A stretch of 64,000 nt of DNA from Burkholderia sp. WP9 (GCF_900104795.1 NZ_FNTG01000001.1:186001-250000), one strand, 5' to 3'. Counted from the stretch's first letter, positions 1 to 8,766 are shown. A program made the numbers and translations. The notes: generated by a model not told the origin, from the sequence alone.

Positions 1-47
1 ACGGCGCGGCACTGCTGGCGTTTCATTTGAAACGCCGGGCGTATTAA
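1..47 (+). CDS. 3' end of an unidentified gene (partial)
   Basis: The first 47 bases can be read as the last 14 codons of a gene entering from the left. The peptide is GAALLAFHLKRRAY followed by TAA at 45-47. A hydrophobic stretch ending in a basic tail would suit the C-terminus of a membrane protein. There is too little sequence to identify a family, and the reading may be chance. Confidence 0.3.
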   Translation, partial: GAALLAFHLKRRAY

Positions 48-209
48 GCCTGTTTATTTCCGACTTGTTTAGTTCACGTAGCGCGGAATCCGTACGCCGT
101 ATCACATTGCATGCGCAATTAATATATTGCGCTTGTAAAAGCGGGTTGTTAGATTTCGTTCTGGCGCATGGTGAACCGGTCCTTTGCCGATATGCGCCGA
201 ACCCCCGTT

Positions 210-237
210 AGCCCGGCCTCGTGCCGGGCTTTTTTTT
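210..237 (+). terminator. Rho-independent terminator
   Basis: AGCCCGG, a short CTCGTG loop, then CCGGGCT followed by a run of eight T. This is a textbook intrinsic terminator on the plus strand. It would end transcription of a gene located at or before the left window edge. The 163 bases before it show no other convincing gene. Confidence 0.8.
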
Positions 238-313
238 CGTCGGATTCATGTGCGGGTCACTGCGGATTCATATCTGGGGCGGATCATGAAACCTTACTTT
301 TCCTTTCCTGAGT

Positions 314-421
314 ATGACCGCGCTACTCATCTTTCTTGGCATCTGGCCGATCGCGCTCGGCGTGCTGGTCGCCTTCGCCGCGCGCATCGACCCGCGCTCA
401 GGACGCTGGCGCCGCCGCTAA
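314..421 (+). CDS. possible 35-residue membrane miniprotein
   Basis: ATG at 314 opens 35 codons ending in TAA at 419-421. The product has one hydrophobic segment (about residues 3-23) and a strongly basic tail that ends RWRRR. This membrane helix plus positive tail is typical of real small inner-membrane proteins. There is no good ribosome binding site upstream, and a longer frame overlaps it. It lies just after a terminator and ends 68 bases before the convergent lipoprotein gene. I treat it as a candidate only. Confidence 0.3.
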   Translation: MTALLIFLGIWPIALGVLVAFAARIDPRSGRWRRR

Positions 422-489
422 TCGCCGCCTCCGCGCGCGTGGCGGCTGGCGCGTTGCCGTGCGTTGTCGTGGGTTGTCGTGGGTTGTCG

Positions 490-816
490 TTATTGCTTGC
501 AGCGAACCACCATCGAGCGATTTTTCACGTTCGCGCCAAAAATACCGCCCACCGTTCCGCCCGAGGTCGCGCCGTTGTCGACATCTTTCGAAACGACGTC
601 GTAGCCGTAGTTGCCGCAGACTTCACCCGCGCGTTTGTAGCACTCGGCCCAGCTCGAGCTTGCGTCGCTGCCGCTGCAATTGATTGCAAAGCCGGTGTCG
701 CCGCTCGGCAGGTAGGTCATGGTGGTGGTGCTGGAGCAGCCGCCGAGGCCGCCGAGCGTCAGCACGCCGAGACCGATCGCCGCAGCCGTCGCGACGGACG
801 CAAATGCGCTCTTCAT
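490..816 (-). CDS. small secreted lipoprotein, function unknown
   Basis: A 108-residue protein with a signal peptide and a lipobox ending in GGC, so Cys27 would be lipidated and the protein anchored in the outer membrane. The mature part is short, rich in Ser, Thr and Gly, and contains five cysteines counting the lipidated one (Cys27, 47, 59, 67 and 106), so disulfides are possible. I recognise no enzymatic motif. The start is well placed after an AAGGA ribosome site about 6 bases upstream. It lies downstream of, and on the same strand as, the NlpD-like gene with about 210 bases between, so it is probably transcribed alone. Conserved exported proteins of this type occur in Burkholderiales, but the role is unknown. 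Confidence 0.75.
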   Translation of the reverse strand: MKSAFASVATAAAIGLGVLTLGGLGGCSSTTTMTYLPSGDTGFAINCSGSDASSSWAECYKRAGEVCGNYGYDVVSKDVDNGATSGGTVGGIFGANVKNRSMVVRCKQ

Positions 817-1025
817 AGAGATTCCTTACAAATGACCGAAAAAGACGTGAAGCGAGGCCACGTCGTGTCCTGATTGGGCGTTTTATAGCACGCCGGGTTC
901 CCCCGGCCGCATTGCACGGCGCGTGCCAGACGCGGCGTGGTGAGCGCCAGAGGCGCATACATGATCGGCACAGTCCGGATCGGGACTGGCGAAACCGTCC
1001 GCCAGCCCGCGCTTGCGTCTGCCCT

Positions 1026-1739
1026 CTAGCGAGGCGGCAGCGCCCGAGACGGGTCGATCGAGCGGCCCTGATAGCGCAACTCGAAATGCAGCATGACACG
1101 GTCGGTATCGGTGTCGCCCATCTCGGCAATTTTCTCGCCGCGCGTGACCGATTGGCCTTCCTTCACCAGCAGCACACGGTTGTGCGCATAGGCGGTCAGA
1201 TACTCGGCGTTGTGTTTCAGAATCAGCAGATTGCCGTAGCCGCGCAAACCATTGCCGGCGTAGACCACCGTGCCGGGCGCCGCGGCGATCACGGGCGTGC
1301 CCGCTGCCGCCGAAATATCGATGCCCTTCGAATTGCTGCCGTCGAAACGGCGGATGACCGTGCCGTCGGCTGGCCATACCAGCGAGATGGTCGAAGCCGG
1401 CGCGGCGGACGGCGTACTGTCCGCGGGCGCCGGGCGCGGAGCCGGCGAAGACGCGCTGCCGTTTCCGCTGCTGCGCACGGCGCCACTGGTCGATGCGGCG
1501 CCGCCCGGCGGCGCGACGCGCAGCACCTGGCCGACCTCGATGCTATCCGGATTGGTCAAATTGTTCCAGCGCACGATGCTTTGCACCGATTGCCGGTTAC
1601 TGCGCGCGATCTTCGACAGCGTATCGCCCTGTTCCACCCGATAGAAGCCCGGTCCCACCGGCGCTGACCCGCATGCGGCGAGCAAAGCCACCAACGACGC
1701 ACCGACGAGCTGCTTCATCATTCTTGTTGTGTTACGCAT
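1026..1739 (-). CDS. NlpD-like LysM/LytM lipoprotein (amidase activator type)
   Basis: A lipoprotein of about 237 residues. After the lipobox (LLAAC) comes a LysM peptidoglycan-binding domain (about residues 32-76), a Ser/Pro/Ala-rich linker, and a C-terminal M23/LytM domain with the blocks KGIDI, GLRGYGN, YAHN and LHFELRYQG. The LytM domain follows E. coli NlpD closely. The first metal-binding His is absent before GID, and the HxH motif is reduced to LH, so the metallopeptidase site is degenerate. NlpD-type proteins act in the periplasm by activating an N-acetylmuramyl-L-alanine amidase (AmiC) at division. The classical nlpD gene sits beside rpoS and this one does not, so it is probably a paralogue. 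The ATG at 1739 follows a GAGG motif; an upstream TTG is less likely. Confidence 0.85.
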   Translation of the reverse strand: MRNTTRMMKQLVGASLVALLAACGSAPVGPGFYRVEQGDTLSKIARSNRQSVQSIVRWNNLTNPDSIEVGQVLRVAPPGGAASTSGAVRSSGNGSASSPAPRPAPADSTPSAAPASTISLVWPADGTVIRRFDGSNSKGIDISAAAGTPVIAAAPGTVVYAGNGLRGYGNLLILKHNAEYLTAYAHNRVLLVKEGQSVTRGEKIAEMGDTDTDRVMLHFELRYQGRSIDPSRALPPR

Positions 1740-1972
1740 TGGACCTCGCAAAGCGCTGCCGCGCGCCGATCCCGATCACGCGGCAGGTGGATACAAAGCG
1801 TCCGATTCTAACGGTTTTGCGCTGCAACACGCGAAAAGCGGGCAACGCGGGAGGCTCGCGCGGGCCGGCGTGCGGTGAAATGTAGCGACGGTCGTGGCAA
1901 AAGCAGGGGTTAAAGCCGGAAGCAAACCCCGCTTCAGATCCGTCCGCGAGCCTCTAGGTGAAATTGCCGCGA

Positions 1973-2881
1973 TCAACCCAGCCTGGTGACGGTGATGCGC
2001 AGCGCCGCGACCTCCGTCTGACCCGGTTCGAGCCAGCGCAAGCCCATCCCGTTGTGAATCGCGTCCGGCAGACCGAGCCACGGTTCGACGCAGTAGAAGT
2101 CCGACTCCGCGGCTTCGGTCCACGTCGTCACGGCGTACCACGGCACCGAGCCCGGCCGTTGCAGGTCGATCGTGACGAGCCGGTCCAGACCCGGCGCGAT
2201 GAGCCGCACCGGTTGATCCGGCGTGTCAGTGAGGCAATGGAAGCGGTCGTGAATGCGCGCCTCGTCGAGCGTGTAGCGCGCTTCGCCAGGCTCGGCGGCG
2301 CTGATCGACCCGTCGTCCTGCTGATAGCGCCGTTCGGTGCGCGGCAGCTCCAGCGAGGTCTCGGCGCGCTGCGTGTGCGGCAGCGTGAAGTAGAAGTGAT
2401 GGCCGGCGTAGTAGGGCAGACGCGCGTCGCCGGTATTGGTGGTGGTGAAGGTGACGTCGAGCGTGCGCGCATCCGCGAGGCTGTAGGCGGCCTCGAAGCG
2501 GAAGCCGAACGGATAGCCGTGACGGGTTGCCTTGCTATCGGTGAGGATCATGCGCAGTCCCGCGCCATGCACGTCGGCGTGGGCTTCGAATGGGAGGTCG
2601 CGGGCAAAGCCGTGCATCGGCAGTTCGCGCACCGTGCCTTTGGCGTCACGCCAGAAACCGATCTTGCCGTCGACCCTGTGCCGGCCGAGAAACGGGAACA
2701 GCAACGGATTGCCGCCGCGAATCCGCGCGGGCTGGCTCCAGTCGGCGTGCTCCGGCCAATGGATGACTTCTTCGCCGTCGATCGTCCACGACATGAGGCG
2801 GCCGCCGGCTTGCGGCGCGAAACGGAGCACGGAGTCGTCCTGGTCGATCTCGAGAATGTCCTGTTGCGGAGAGAGGGGCAT
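1973..2881 (-). CDS. aldose 1-epimerase family protein
   Basis: 302 residues of the galactose-mutarotase superfold. Recognisable blocks are the N-terminal GGRLMSW, the RGGNPLLFPFLGR segment, MHGFARD, YAGHHFYF with the catalytic-type His, and EPWLGLPDA with the catalytic-type Glu. Members interconvert alpha and beta anomers of hexoses or hexose phosphates in the cytoplasm. There is no signal peptide. The sequence looks closer to the YeaD/GalM-like group than to classical GalM, so the substrate cannot be named. The gene stands alone, with no sugar operon beside it. Confidence 0.85.
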   Translation of the reverse strand: MPLSPQQDILEIDQDDSVLRFAPQAGGRLMSWTIDGEEVIHWPEHADWSQPARIRGGNPLLFPFLGRHRVDGKIGFWRDAKGTVRELPMHGFARDLPFEAHADVHGAGLRMILTDSKATRHGYPFGFRFEAAYSLADARTLDVTFTTTNTGDARLPYYAGHHFYFTLPHTQRAETSLELPRTERRYQQDDGSISAAEPGEARYTLDEARIHDRFHCLTDTPDQPVRLIAPGLDRLVTIDLQRPGSVPWYAVTTWTEAAESDFYCVEPWLGLPDAIHNGMGLRWLEPGQTEVAALRITVTRLG

Positions 2882-3093
2882 GGTCGATGGGCTGATGGGT
2901 AAGGGTTTGAGGGCGGACAGTGGTGAGCCGAAGGCCGCGCAAGCGCGGCTTGCGAGCGACGGTGAACATCGGAAATCGCCGCGCGGCGGCTCACGAAAGG
3001 AATGATTTTGCGCTGCTTTCCGCTACGGGGAAACCCTTCTGGGGAAATTGCGGGTGTCGCCGCAAGGGCATCCTTCTGATAATTCATCTGACT

Positions 3094-3117
3094 GCCGGGT
3101 AATTTCGACGACCCGGC
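3094..3117 (+). promoter_or_regulatory. hairpin in the leader of the 28-aa gene
   Basis: GCCGGGT and ACCCGGC form a perfect 7-bp stem around a 10-base loop. It ends 10 bases before the AGGAGG ribosome site of the miniprotein at 3139. No T-run follows, so it is not a normal terminator. It could stabilise or regulate the short mRNA; this is inference. Confidence 0.35.
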
Positions 3118-3138
3118 AAGATCGGCTCAGGAGGCTGT

Positions 3139-3225
3139 ATGGATCTCGCAATGGCAATGGGTGTGGCTTTATTCGGCATGTTCGCGGCAAGCACGGTCTA
3201 CTTCTTCTACAAACTCGAACGCTGA
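3139..3225 (+). CDS. 28-residue single-pass membrane miniprotein
   Basis: ATG at 3139 is preceded by a near-ideal AGGAGG ribosome binding site with about 5 bases of spacing. The 28-codon frame ends in TGA at 3223-3225. The peptide begins MDLAMAMGVALFGMFAAS and continues with an aromatic-rich end and a KLER tail, so it is essentially one transmembrane helix with a short charged C-terminus. The strong ribosome site, hydrophobic composition and isolation between two genes argue for a real gene despite its length. I do not recognise the family. Small subunits of oxidases, KdpF-like peptides and efflux-pump modulators share this architecture, but nothing links it to any of them. Confidence 0.6.
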   Translation: MDLAMAMGVALFGMFAASTVYFFYKLER

Positions 3226-3526
3226 TTCGAGCGCTCCGGATTACCTTCTTGTTTCGCCGTCAAAGCGCGGCACGCGGATGGTTGGTCCGCCGGCTGTCAT
3301 GACTTACACGCTAGTCACATAGGGCAGCCTTCCCGCGGTGCCCATTCTTTTTCAGGCCCGTAACAACGGTTTCGAGTTGTGACGCGGCGCACAATATTTC
3401 CTCGAATGCGGCTCAAACGCTTGGCGCTGACATTGCAGCCAGGCATAATCGGTGCGCCTTTGACGCGCCCGCAGATCCTTATCCGGCGCGCTAGTCCCCG
3501 ACATTTTCCTTACAAGGATCCGCCGC
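3226..3526. other. intergenic region, no gene seen
   Basis: About 300 bases between the miniprotein and uppP. I see no convincing coding frame, RNA gene or terminator. The uppP promoter is presumably here, but no clear -35/-10 pair stands out. Confidence 0.5.
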
Positions 3527-4357
3527 GTGAACCTGTCGTTTCTGATCTTCCTGAGCGTGCTGCAAGGCGTCACCGAACTGTTTCCGGTGAGCAGCCTCGG
3601 CCATACGCTGCTCGTGCCCGCGCTGTTCGGTATGCATATCGACAAACACGCGCCGCAACTGCTGCCGTTCCTCGTCGCGCTGCATCTCGGCACGGCGTTC
3701 GCGCTGCTGTGGTACTTCCGCAAACGCTGGTGTGCGCTGGTGCGCGGTTTCTTCGCGTCGTTCGGTGGCCGCCGTAACGACGACGCGCACATGATGTGGG
3801 CGCTCATCATCGGCACGATTCCAGCGGGTCTCGTCGGCCTGCTGCTGGAAAAGCGGCTCGAGCGGATTTTCCACGACTTGCGGATCGTGGCGATCGCGCT
3901 GATCGTCAACGGTGTGCTGCTGTGGTTCGGCGACCGCCTGCAGCGTACGCGGACGCATCAGGCGCCGGAGAAGCTGAGTTTCGGTCAGGCGTTTTTCGTG
4001 GGTCTGGCGCAGATCGGCGCGCTGATTCCAGGTTTTTCGCGCAGCGGCCTGACGATGATCGCCGGTAATGCGGCCGGCCTGACGGCGGAGAAGGCCGCGG
4101 AGTTTTCGTTCCTGCTCGGCACGCCGATCATCTTCGCGGCCGGCGTGCTCGAACTGCCGAAGCTGTTCCACGCGCCGGGCCAGCTCGCGGACGCGTTGCT
4201 TGGCGGCGTGCTGACGGCGATCGCCGCGTACCTCAGCGTGCGTTTCCTGATGCGCTATTTCGAAGGCCGCGGTCGTCTGGCTTCGTTCGGCGTGTATTGC
4301 GTGATTGCCGGTATCGTGTTCCTCGGCTGGTTCCTGCTGAATCCGCAGCCGGTCTGA
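3527..4357 (+). CDS. uppP: undecaprenyl-diphosphate phosphatase (BacA/UppP)
   Basis: 276 residues, the usual length for UppP, starting at GTG 3527 after an AAGGA ribosome site. The protein is a polytopic inner-membrane enzyme that removes a phosphate from undecaprenyl pyrophosphate, recycling the lipid carrier for peptidoglycan and O-antigen synthesis; overexpression gives bacitracin resistance. The two signature blocks are present: [12 protein letters not shown] at residues 16-26, where the family usually reads EFLPISSTGH, and PGFSRSG at 168-174. Several long hydrophobic segments fill the rest. The LFPVSSLGH variant suggests a subgroup within the family, perhaps a second copy in this genome. 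A strong terminator follows. Confidence 0.93.
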   Translation: MNLSFLIFLSVLQGVTELFPVSSLGHTLLVPALFGMHIDKHAPQLLPFLVALHLGTAFALLWYFRKRWCALVRGFFASFGGRRNDDAHMMWALIIGTIPAGLVGLLLEKRLERIFHDLRIVAIALIVNGVLLWFGDRLQRTRTHQAPEKLSFGQAFFVGLAQIGALIPGFSRSGLTMIAGNAAGLTAEKAAEFSFLLGTPIIFAAGVLELPKLFHAPGQLADALLGGVLTAIAAYLSVRFLMRYFEGRGRLASFGVYCVIAGIVFLGWFLLNPQPV

Positions 4358-4412
4358 TTGTGTTCGCCGTGTCCGCTGCGTGCTGGCGGGCAGGGAGCGA
4401 TCGGTTATAATC

Positions 4413-4446
4413 CGGGCCCGGCTCAACCTGCCGGGCCCGTTTGTTT
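4413..4446 (+). terminator. terminator after uppP
   Basis: A perfect 10-bp inverted repeat (CGGGCCCGGC / GCCGGGCCCG) with a 7-base loop, followed by TTTGTTT. It lies about 55 bases after the uppP stop codon. Confidence 0.85.
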
Positions 4447-4668
4447 GATGGCTTGTTATGGCTTGCCACGGCGCTCGGGCCGGCTCGCGGAACTCTGTCC
4501 AACGCGCTGTCCCGCGCGAGCTCAGATTTCCCGTCTCGGGCACGGTCAGTTAGAATTTCGGTATTCCACGAACTCTGTGGCTTGTCGGGGCACAGGGTCC
4601 AATGCCCGAGAGCGGGTTCTCATTGCGGGCGATGCATGCTGTGCGTAGTTGCATCGCCTCACGTCAAT

Positions 4669-4742
4669 ACGGCAGTAGCTCAGCTGGATAGAGCATCGGC
4701 CTTCTAAGCCGAGGGTGGGGGGTTCGAGTCCCTCCTGCCGTA
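4669..4742 (+). tRNA. tRNA-Arg (anticodon UCU)
   Basis: A complete cloverleaf can be folded. The acceptor stem is ACGGCAG with CTGCCGT, the D stem GCTC/GAGC, and the anticodon stem TCGGC/GCCGA around the loop CTTCTAA, giving anticodon TCT. The T stem (GGGGG/CCCTC) surrounds TTCGAGT. The discriminator base is A and CCA is not encoded. It reads AGA/AGG-type arginine codons, which are rare in this GC-rich genome. Confidence 0.95.
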
Positions 4743-4844
4743 CTTTTCATGTTTGCGAGTGCTCACGCCGCGCGGCGTGCCGCGGCCCGTGCAGGTGCGC
4801 GGCGAGCGTGCGTCGCGCATTGCTGCTGCCTCGCCGCGCCGTTC

Positions 4845-5228
4845 TCAACCGGCCGCTTTCACATCGATCGAGTCGACGCGGTCTGGATAGAACGCGAGAT
4901 GCTGTGCGATCTCTTTTACCGCCGCATACGGCGACTCGTAAGTCCACACCGCGTTCACCGTCCGCTCGCCGCCGAGCGGAATGCTGTAGTACGCGCAATC
5001 GCCCTTGTACGGGCAGTAGGTTACGTGGTCGGTGCGCGCGAGCAGCGTCATCTCGACGTCGTTGCGCGGAATGTAATACACCGCCGGATACGACGCTTCA
5101 CGCAGCACCAGCGCATTGTGCGTATCGGCGATCACCTTGCCGGCTACGGTCACGACCACGCGCGCCTTCGCTGGTTCGACCGTAATCGGATGATCGGGGC
5201 CGGGTACCTTGATGGTTCTTCCAGTCAT
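4845..5228 (-). CDS. DUF427 family protein
   Basis: 127 residues from ATG 5228, which sits after an AGGAG ribosome site; the frame extends further upstream but without such a signal. The sequence shows the DUF427 pattern: an N-terminal PGPDHPITV, a central region ending in VYYIPRNDV, then TYCPYKGDCAYYS and a C-terminal VWTYESPY block. The family is small, cytoplasmic and widespread in actinobacteria and proteobacteria, and has no established biochemical role. The Cys-Pro-Tyr-Lys-Gly-Asp-Cys motif is the most conserved part and could be functional. It stands alone, next to the tRNA. Confidence 0.85.
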   Translation of the reverse strand: MTGRTIKVPGPDHPITVEPAKARVVVTVAGKVIADTHNALVLREASYPAVYYIPRNDVEMTLLARTDHVTYCPYKGDCAYYSIPLGGERTVNAVWTYESPYAAVKEIAQHLAFYPDRVDSIDVKAAG

Positions 5229-5371
5229 GCTGTCGAACTCCTGAGTGAGTGGGCAAGCCCGCCATGCATTGCGAAGCATGTCGGGCCGTTATCGGCGAGG
5301 CGAAGCGATCGCGTCTTGCGTCGAAGCATACGCCGCTCGTGGAAACGCGTCGCACTCCGTGCGGCAGGCAT

Positions 5372-5396
5372 AAAAAAAGGGCAGCCGAAGCTGCCC
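5372..5396 (-). terminator. terminator of the acid phosphatase gene
   Basis: On the minus strand GGGCAGC, loop TTCG, GCTGCCC, then seven T. The extra-stable UUCG tetraloop and T-run make it a classical intrinsic terminator, about 80 bases after the stop codon at 5477. Confidence 0.9.
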
Positions 5397-5476
5397 CTCA
5401 AAGTCTCACCGTCCGGCGGACTGTTGCTTGATGCTCAACGTCGTCCGCGTGGTATCGGACGCGTTCGGCCGTTCGC

Positions 5477-7054
5477 TCATGGCCGGATGTTCAGCGCGGC
5501 CGTGAGATCGCCCATCGGCTTGCTGCCGTTGCTCACGAGCGCCGCGTCGCGCGCCGCGATGCCCGGCAGCGTCGGCAGCGAGAAGCGGTGCGTGATGAAA
5601 CGCAGGATCGAGGTGGTGTCGTACTGCGTGTGGTCGACATAACCCTTCTTCGCGTACGGCGAGATGATCAGCGCCGGAATACGCGTGCCCGGACCCCAGC
5701 GGTCGGCTTTCGGCGGCGCCACGTGATCCCAGAAGCCGCCGTTTTCGTCGTACGTCACGACGACCACCATGTTGTTCCACTGCGGGCTCTTCTGCAGATG
5801 CGAAATCACGTCGGCGATGTGCTGGTCGCCCGACGCGACGTCCGTATAGCCCGGGTGTTCGTTCAGGTTGCCCTGCGGCTTGTAGAACGACACTTGCGGC
5901 AGCGTGCCGCTGTCGATCGCCTTGATGAACTCCGAACCGGCGAGGCCGCCGTCGAGCAGATGCTGCGCGCGGTTCGCGCTACCCGGCGCGAAGTCGGCGA
6001 AATAGTTGAACGGCTGGTGATGCGGCTGGAAGTTCGGCGCCGACAGATTCGCGCCGTAGATCACGTTCGACGTGCCGGTTTGCGCCGCCGACACCGCCGC
6101 ACCCCACGCGCCGCCGTACCATGCCCACGACACCTTCGCGTTGTTCAGCAGATCGCCGATGTGCTGCTGCGTCTGCGCCGGCAGGGTGGTCGCCGCGGAC
6201 GGATCGGCGAGATTCTTGTCGCCGCCCGACGCCGCCTTGTTGCCGCTCGGCTGATACGGCGGCTGCATCGTGTTGATCGCGTAGAAGTCAGGCGTGAGGT
6301 TGCCTGAATTCACGTATTTGGGCGGGCCGCTCAACGCCGAAGCCGGCGAGTTGGCCGCGACCTTCAGCGTGACGCCGTCGCTTTCCACCGACGAGATCGA
6401 GCCGGCCGCCGGGCTCTTGTCCGCGTTCGGATAGGTCGGCGTGCACGCGCACACGAGCCACTGGTGGTTCAGGAACGAGCCGCCGAACGCGCCCATGAAG
6501 AAGTTGTCGGCCAGCGTGTACTGTTGCGCGATCTTCCAAAGCGGCAGCTTGTCGGCATTGAGCGAGTAGTGGCCCATCACGAGACCGCCCGAATCCGCCC
6601 ATGCAGCGAACTTGTCGTTCTTGCCGCCGTCGATCTGCATCTGGTTCTCGTAGAAGCGGTGATACAGGTCGCGCGTCGTGGCCGTGATCGGCGTGTTGAA
6701 ACCGTTCGGATCGTCGATCGCGAACGGGCTGTTCGGCAGATTCGCCGTCATGGCTTGAGTAACCACCGGCGTCACGCCGGTTTGCGTGAGGCCGTTCCAC
6801 ACCTGCGGCAGCGTCGCGAGCGTCGTGCCGTTGCGGTCCACCTGCGTGGCGCTTGCCGCCGTCACGTTCTGCAAGCCGTTCGCGCCCGGGAAGTTGCCAT
6901 ACAGATTGTCGAAGCTGCGGTTTTCCGCGTAAATCACCACGACCGTCTTGATCGAGGTGATGTCCGGTTGCGTGACTTCACTGCCGCCGCATGCATACAG
7001 GCTCAACGCTGCTGCGATCGCGATAGGCGTCGCGCAGATCAGTTTCTTGTTCAT
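5477..7054 (-). CDS. AcpA-type acid phosphatase / phospholipase C family lipoprotein
   Basis: 525 residues from ATG 7054 (the frame extends 28 codons further but lacks a better start). A signal peptide ends in LYAC, so Cys22 is probably lipidated. The phosphoesterase domain begins with VVVIYAENRSFDNLYG (about residues 38-53), the conserved ENRSFD metal/nucleophile region of the family that includes bacterial phospholipase C and Francisella AcpA. A second signature, VVVTYDENGGFWDHVAPP, lies near the C-terminus. Expected activity is broad phosphomonoester hydrolysis in the periplasm or at the cell surface. The substrate cannot be told from sequence. A Pho-box-like direct repeat lies upstream. 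Confidence 0.85.
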   Translation of the reverse strand: MNKKLICATPIAIAAALSLYACGGSEVTQPDITSIKTVVVIYAENRSFDNLYGNFPGANGLQNVTAASATQVDRNGTTLATLPQVWNGLTQTGVTPVVTQAMTANLPNSPFAIDDPNGFNTPITATTRDLYHRFYENQMQIDGGKNDKFAAWADSGGLVMGHYSLNADKLPLWKIAQQYTLADNFFMGAFGGSFLNHQWLVCACTPTYPNADKSPAAGSISSVESDGVTLKVAANSPASALSGPPKYVNSGNLTPDFYAINTMQPPYQPSGNKAASGGDKNLADPSAATTLPAQTQQHIGDLLNNAKVSWAWYGGAWGAAVSAAQTGTSNVIYGANLSAPNFQPHHQPFNYFADFAPGSANRAQHLLDGGLAGSEFIKAIDSGTLPQVSFYKPQGNLNEHPGYTDVASGDQHIADVISHLQKSPQWNNMVVVVTYDENGGFWDHVAPPKADRWGPGTRIPALIISPYAKKGYVDHTQYDTTSILRFITHRFSLPTLPGIAARDAALVSNGSKPMGDLTAALNIRP

Positions 7055-7139
7055 TTGATGTGGTTTCTCTCTCGCGTTGGGGACGGGCCACGTGCACTCC
7101 TTACACGGATGGCCGCCGGCGAAAGTTTGGCAAGGCAAT

Positions 7140-7156
7140 TTGACAGAAAGATGTAA
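7140..7156 (-). promoter_or_regulatory. possible Pho box upstream of the acid phosphatase
   Basis: On the minus strand TTACAT-CTTTC-TGTCAA gives two half-sites with the 11-base period of PhoB sites; the second half matches TGTCA well and the first only partly. It lies about 85 bases upstream of the phosphatase start, which suits phosphate-starvation control. The assignment is inference from a weak match. Confidence 0.3.
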
Positions 7157-7301
7157 TTGATTACGAATCGCCTCTGATTTGGGAAATTCCGTCGGCTACA
7201 TGTCATTTAATCGACATGCGGATGAAATACGCTCGCGGACTTCACTATCGCGAACTCACATCTTTCATATGCGGCCAGGTCTGTCGGGGATTCGAAAAAT
7301 A

Positions 7302-8699
7302 ATGGCTGGAGGCGTGGCGCGGCGTACTGCCGGACTCGCGCCGAGGCGCGTGCGGCTCGCCGCGGCGCTCGCGCTGACCGCCATGACCATGACCCTTGCC
7401 GCGTGTGACGCGGGTGCGCCGGGGACCGCGGCCATCGCGAGTGAAGCGGCGAGCGCTGGCGCGGGCGCATCGTCGCATTCGTCCGGGCCGGTCGCGGCGT
7501 CGGCTGTGCGGGTCGCCGGCCATGAGGCGGGCCAGTCGCGCGCGCAGGTCTATGAGTCGGTGCGGCAGATGACAGCCCTCGGTAAGCAGCTGTTTTTCGA
7601 TGCGTCGCTCTCCGGCTCCGGCAAGCTCGCTTGCGCGTCGTGCCACAGTCCGGACCATGGGTTCTCGCCGGCCAATGCGTTGTCGGTGCAACTGGGCGGC
7701 AGCGATATGCGCCGCACCGGCATGCGCGCCGCGCCGACGCTGAAGTATCTGCAATCGGTGCCGGCGTTCGCCGAGCACTATCACGAGTCCGACGACGAGG
7801 GCGATGAAAGCGTGGACGCGGGGCCGACGGGCGGCCTGACCTGGGATGGCCGCGTGGACCGTGGCGCTGACCAGGCGCGCATTCCGTTGCTGTCGTCGTT
7901 CGAAATGGGCAGCACGCCGGCCAGGGTCACAGCGGCGGTCAAGGCCGCGCCGTATGCCGACGCTTTCCGCGCGGCCTTCGGCGAACACGTTTTCGATAGC
8001 GACGACGCCACCTTCAAAGCCGTGCTGCAAGCGCTCGAAACCTTCGAGCAGACGCCCGAAACCTTCTATCCGTACACCAGCAAGTACGACGCGTATCTCG
8101 CGGGCAAGGCACCGTTGACGCAAGCCGAACTTCGCGGACTGCAGCTCTTCAACGACGAAAATAAAGGCAATTGTGCAAGCTGCCACATTAGCCAGCGCAC
8201 TAAAGACGGCGCGCCACCGCAGTTCAGCGACTTTGGCTTGATCGCGATCGGCGTGCCGCGTAATCGCGCGCTGCCCGTGAATCGCGATCCGCATTTCTAC
8301 GACCTCGGCGCGTGCGGTCCGGAGCGCACCGATCTGAAGGGCCGCGCCGAATTTTGCGGCATTTTCCGCACACCGACGCTGCGCAATGGGGCGCTGAAGA
8401 AGAGCTTCTTCCACAACGGCATCTATCATTCGCTCGATCAGGTGGTGCGCTTCTATGCGCAGCGCGACACGAACCCCGAGAAGTTCTATCCGGTGTCGAA
8501 AGGCAAGGTGCAGAAGTTCGACGATCTGCCGCAGCAATACTGGGCCAATCTGAATACCGAGGCGCCGTTCGACCGCAAACCGGGCGACAAGCCGGCGCTC
8601 GACGAGGCTGAAATCAAGGACGTGGTCGCGTTTTTGAATACGCTGACGGACGGGTATAGCGCGGGTGGCGGGACGGTCAGTTCAGTGGCCGCGAAGTGA
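7302..8699 (+). CDS. di-haem cytochrome c peroxidase family lipoprotein (MauG-like)
   Basis: About 465 residues from ATG 7302; earlier in-frame starts are possible and none has a strong ribosome site. The signal sequence ends in TLAAC, giving a lipidated Cys35. Two CxxCH haem-binding motifs are present, CASCH at 111-115 and CASCH at 291-295, the hallmark of bacterial di-haem peroxidases and MauG-like proteins. The ordering of blocks (GKQLFFD before the first haem, RTPTLRNGALKKSFFHNG, then a C-terminal LPQQYWANLNTEAPFD) fits this superfamily. It would act in the periplasm on hydrogen peroxide or on a partner protein. Whether it is a true peroxidase or a modifying enzyme cannot be told. Confidence 0.87.
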   Translation: MAGGVARRTAGLAPRRVRLAAALALTAMTMTLAACDAGAPGTAAIASEAASAGAGASSHSSGPVAASAVRVAGHEAGQSRAQVYESVRQMTALGKQLFFDASLSGSGKLACASCHSPDHGFSPANALSVQLGGSDMRRTGMRAAPTLKYLQSVPAFAEHYHESDDEGDESVDAGPTGGLTWDGRVDRGADQARIPLLSSFEMGSTPARVTAAVKAAPYADAFRAAFGEHVFDSDDATFKAVLQALETFEQTPETFYPYTSKYDAYLAGKAPLTQAELRGLQLFNDENKGNCASCHISQRTKDGAPPQFSDFGLIAIGVPRNRALPVNRDPHFYDLGACGPERTDLKGRAEFCGIFRTPTLRNGALKKSFFHNGIYHSLDQVVRFYAQRDTNPEKFYPVSKGKVQKFDDLPQQYWANLNTEAPFDRKPGDKPALDEAEIKDVVAFLNTLTDGYSAGGGTVSSVAAK

Positions 8700-8766
8700 A
8701 GCAAGACGTGGATGCAGGTGGTGCAAGGGCTGCGATTGCTCGCGTAGTCAGCCGCTCAGTGCAGTC

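Noticed and set aside
1026..1751. rpoS neighbour expected beside nlpD
   Set aside because: No sigma factor gene lies adjacent; the gene is therefore called NlpD-like and not given a symbol.
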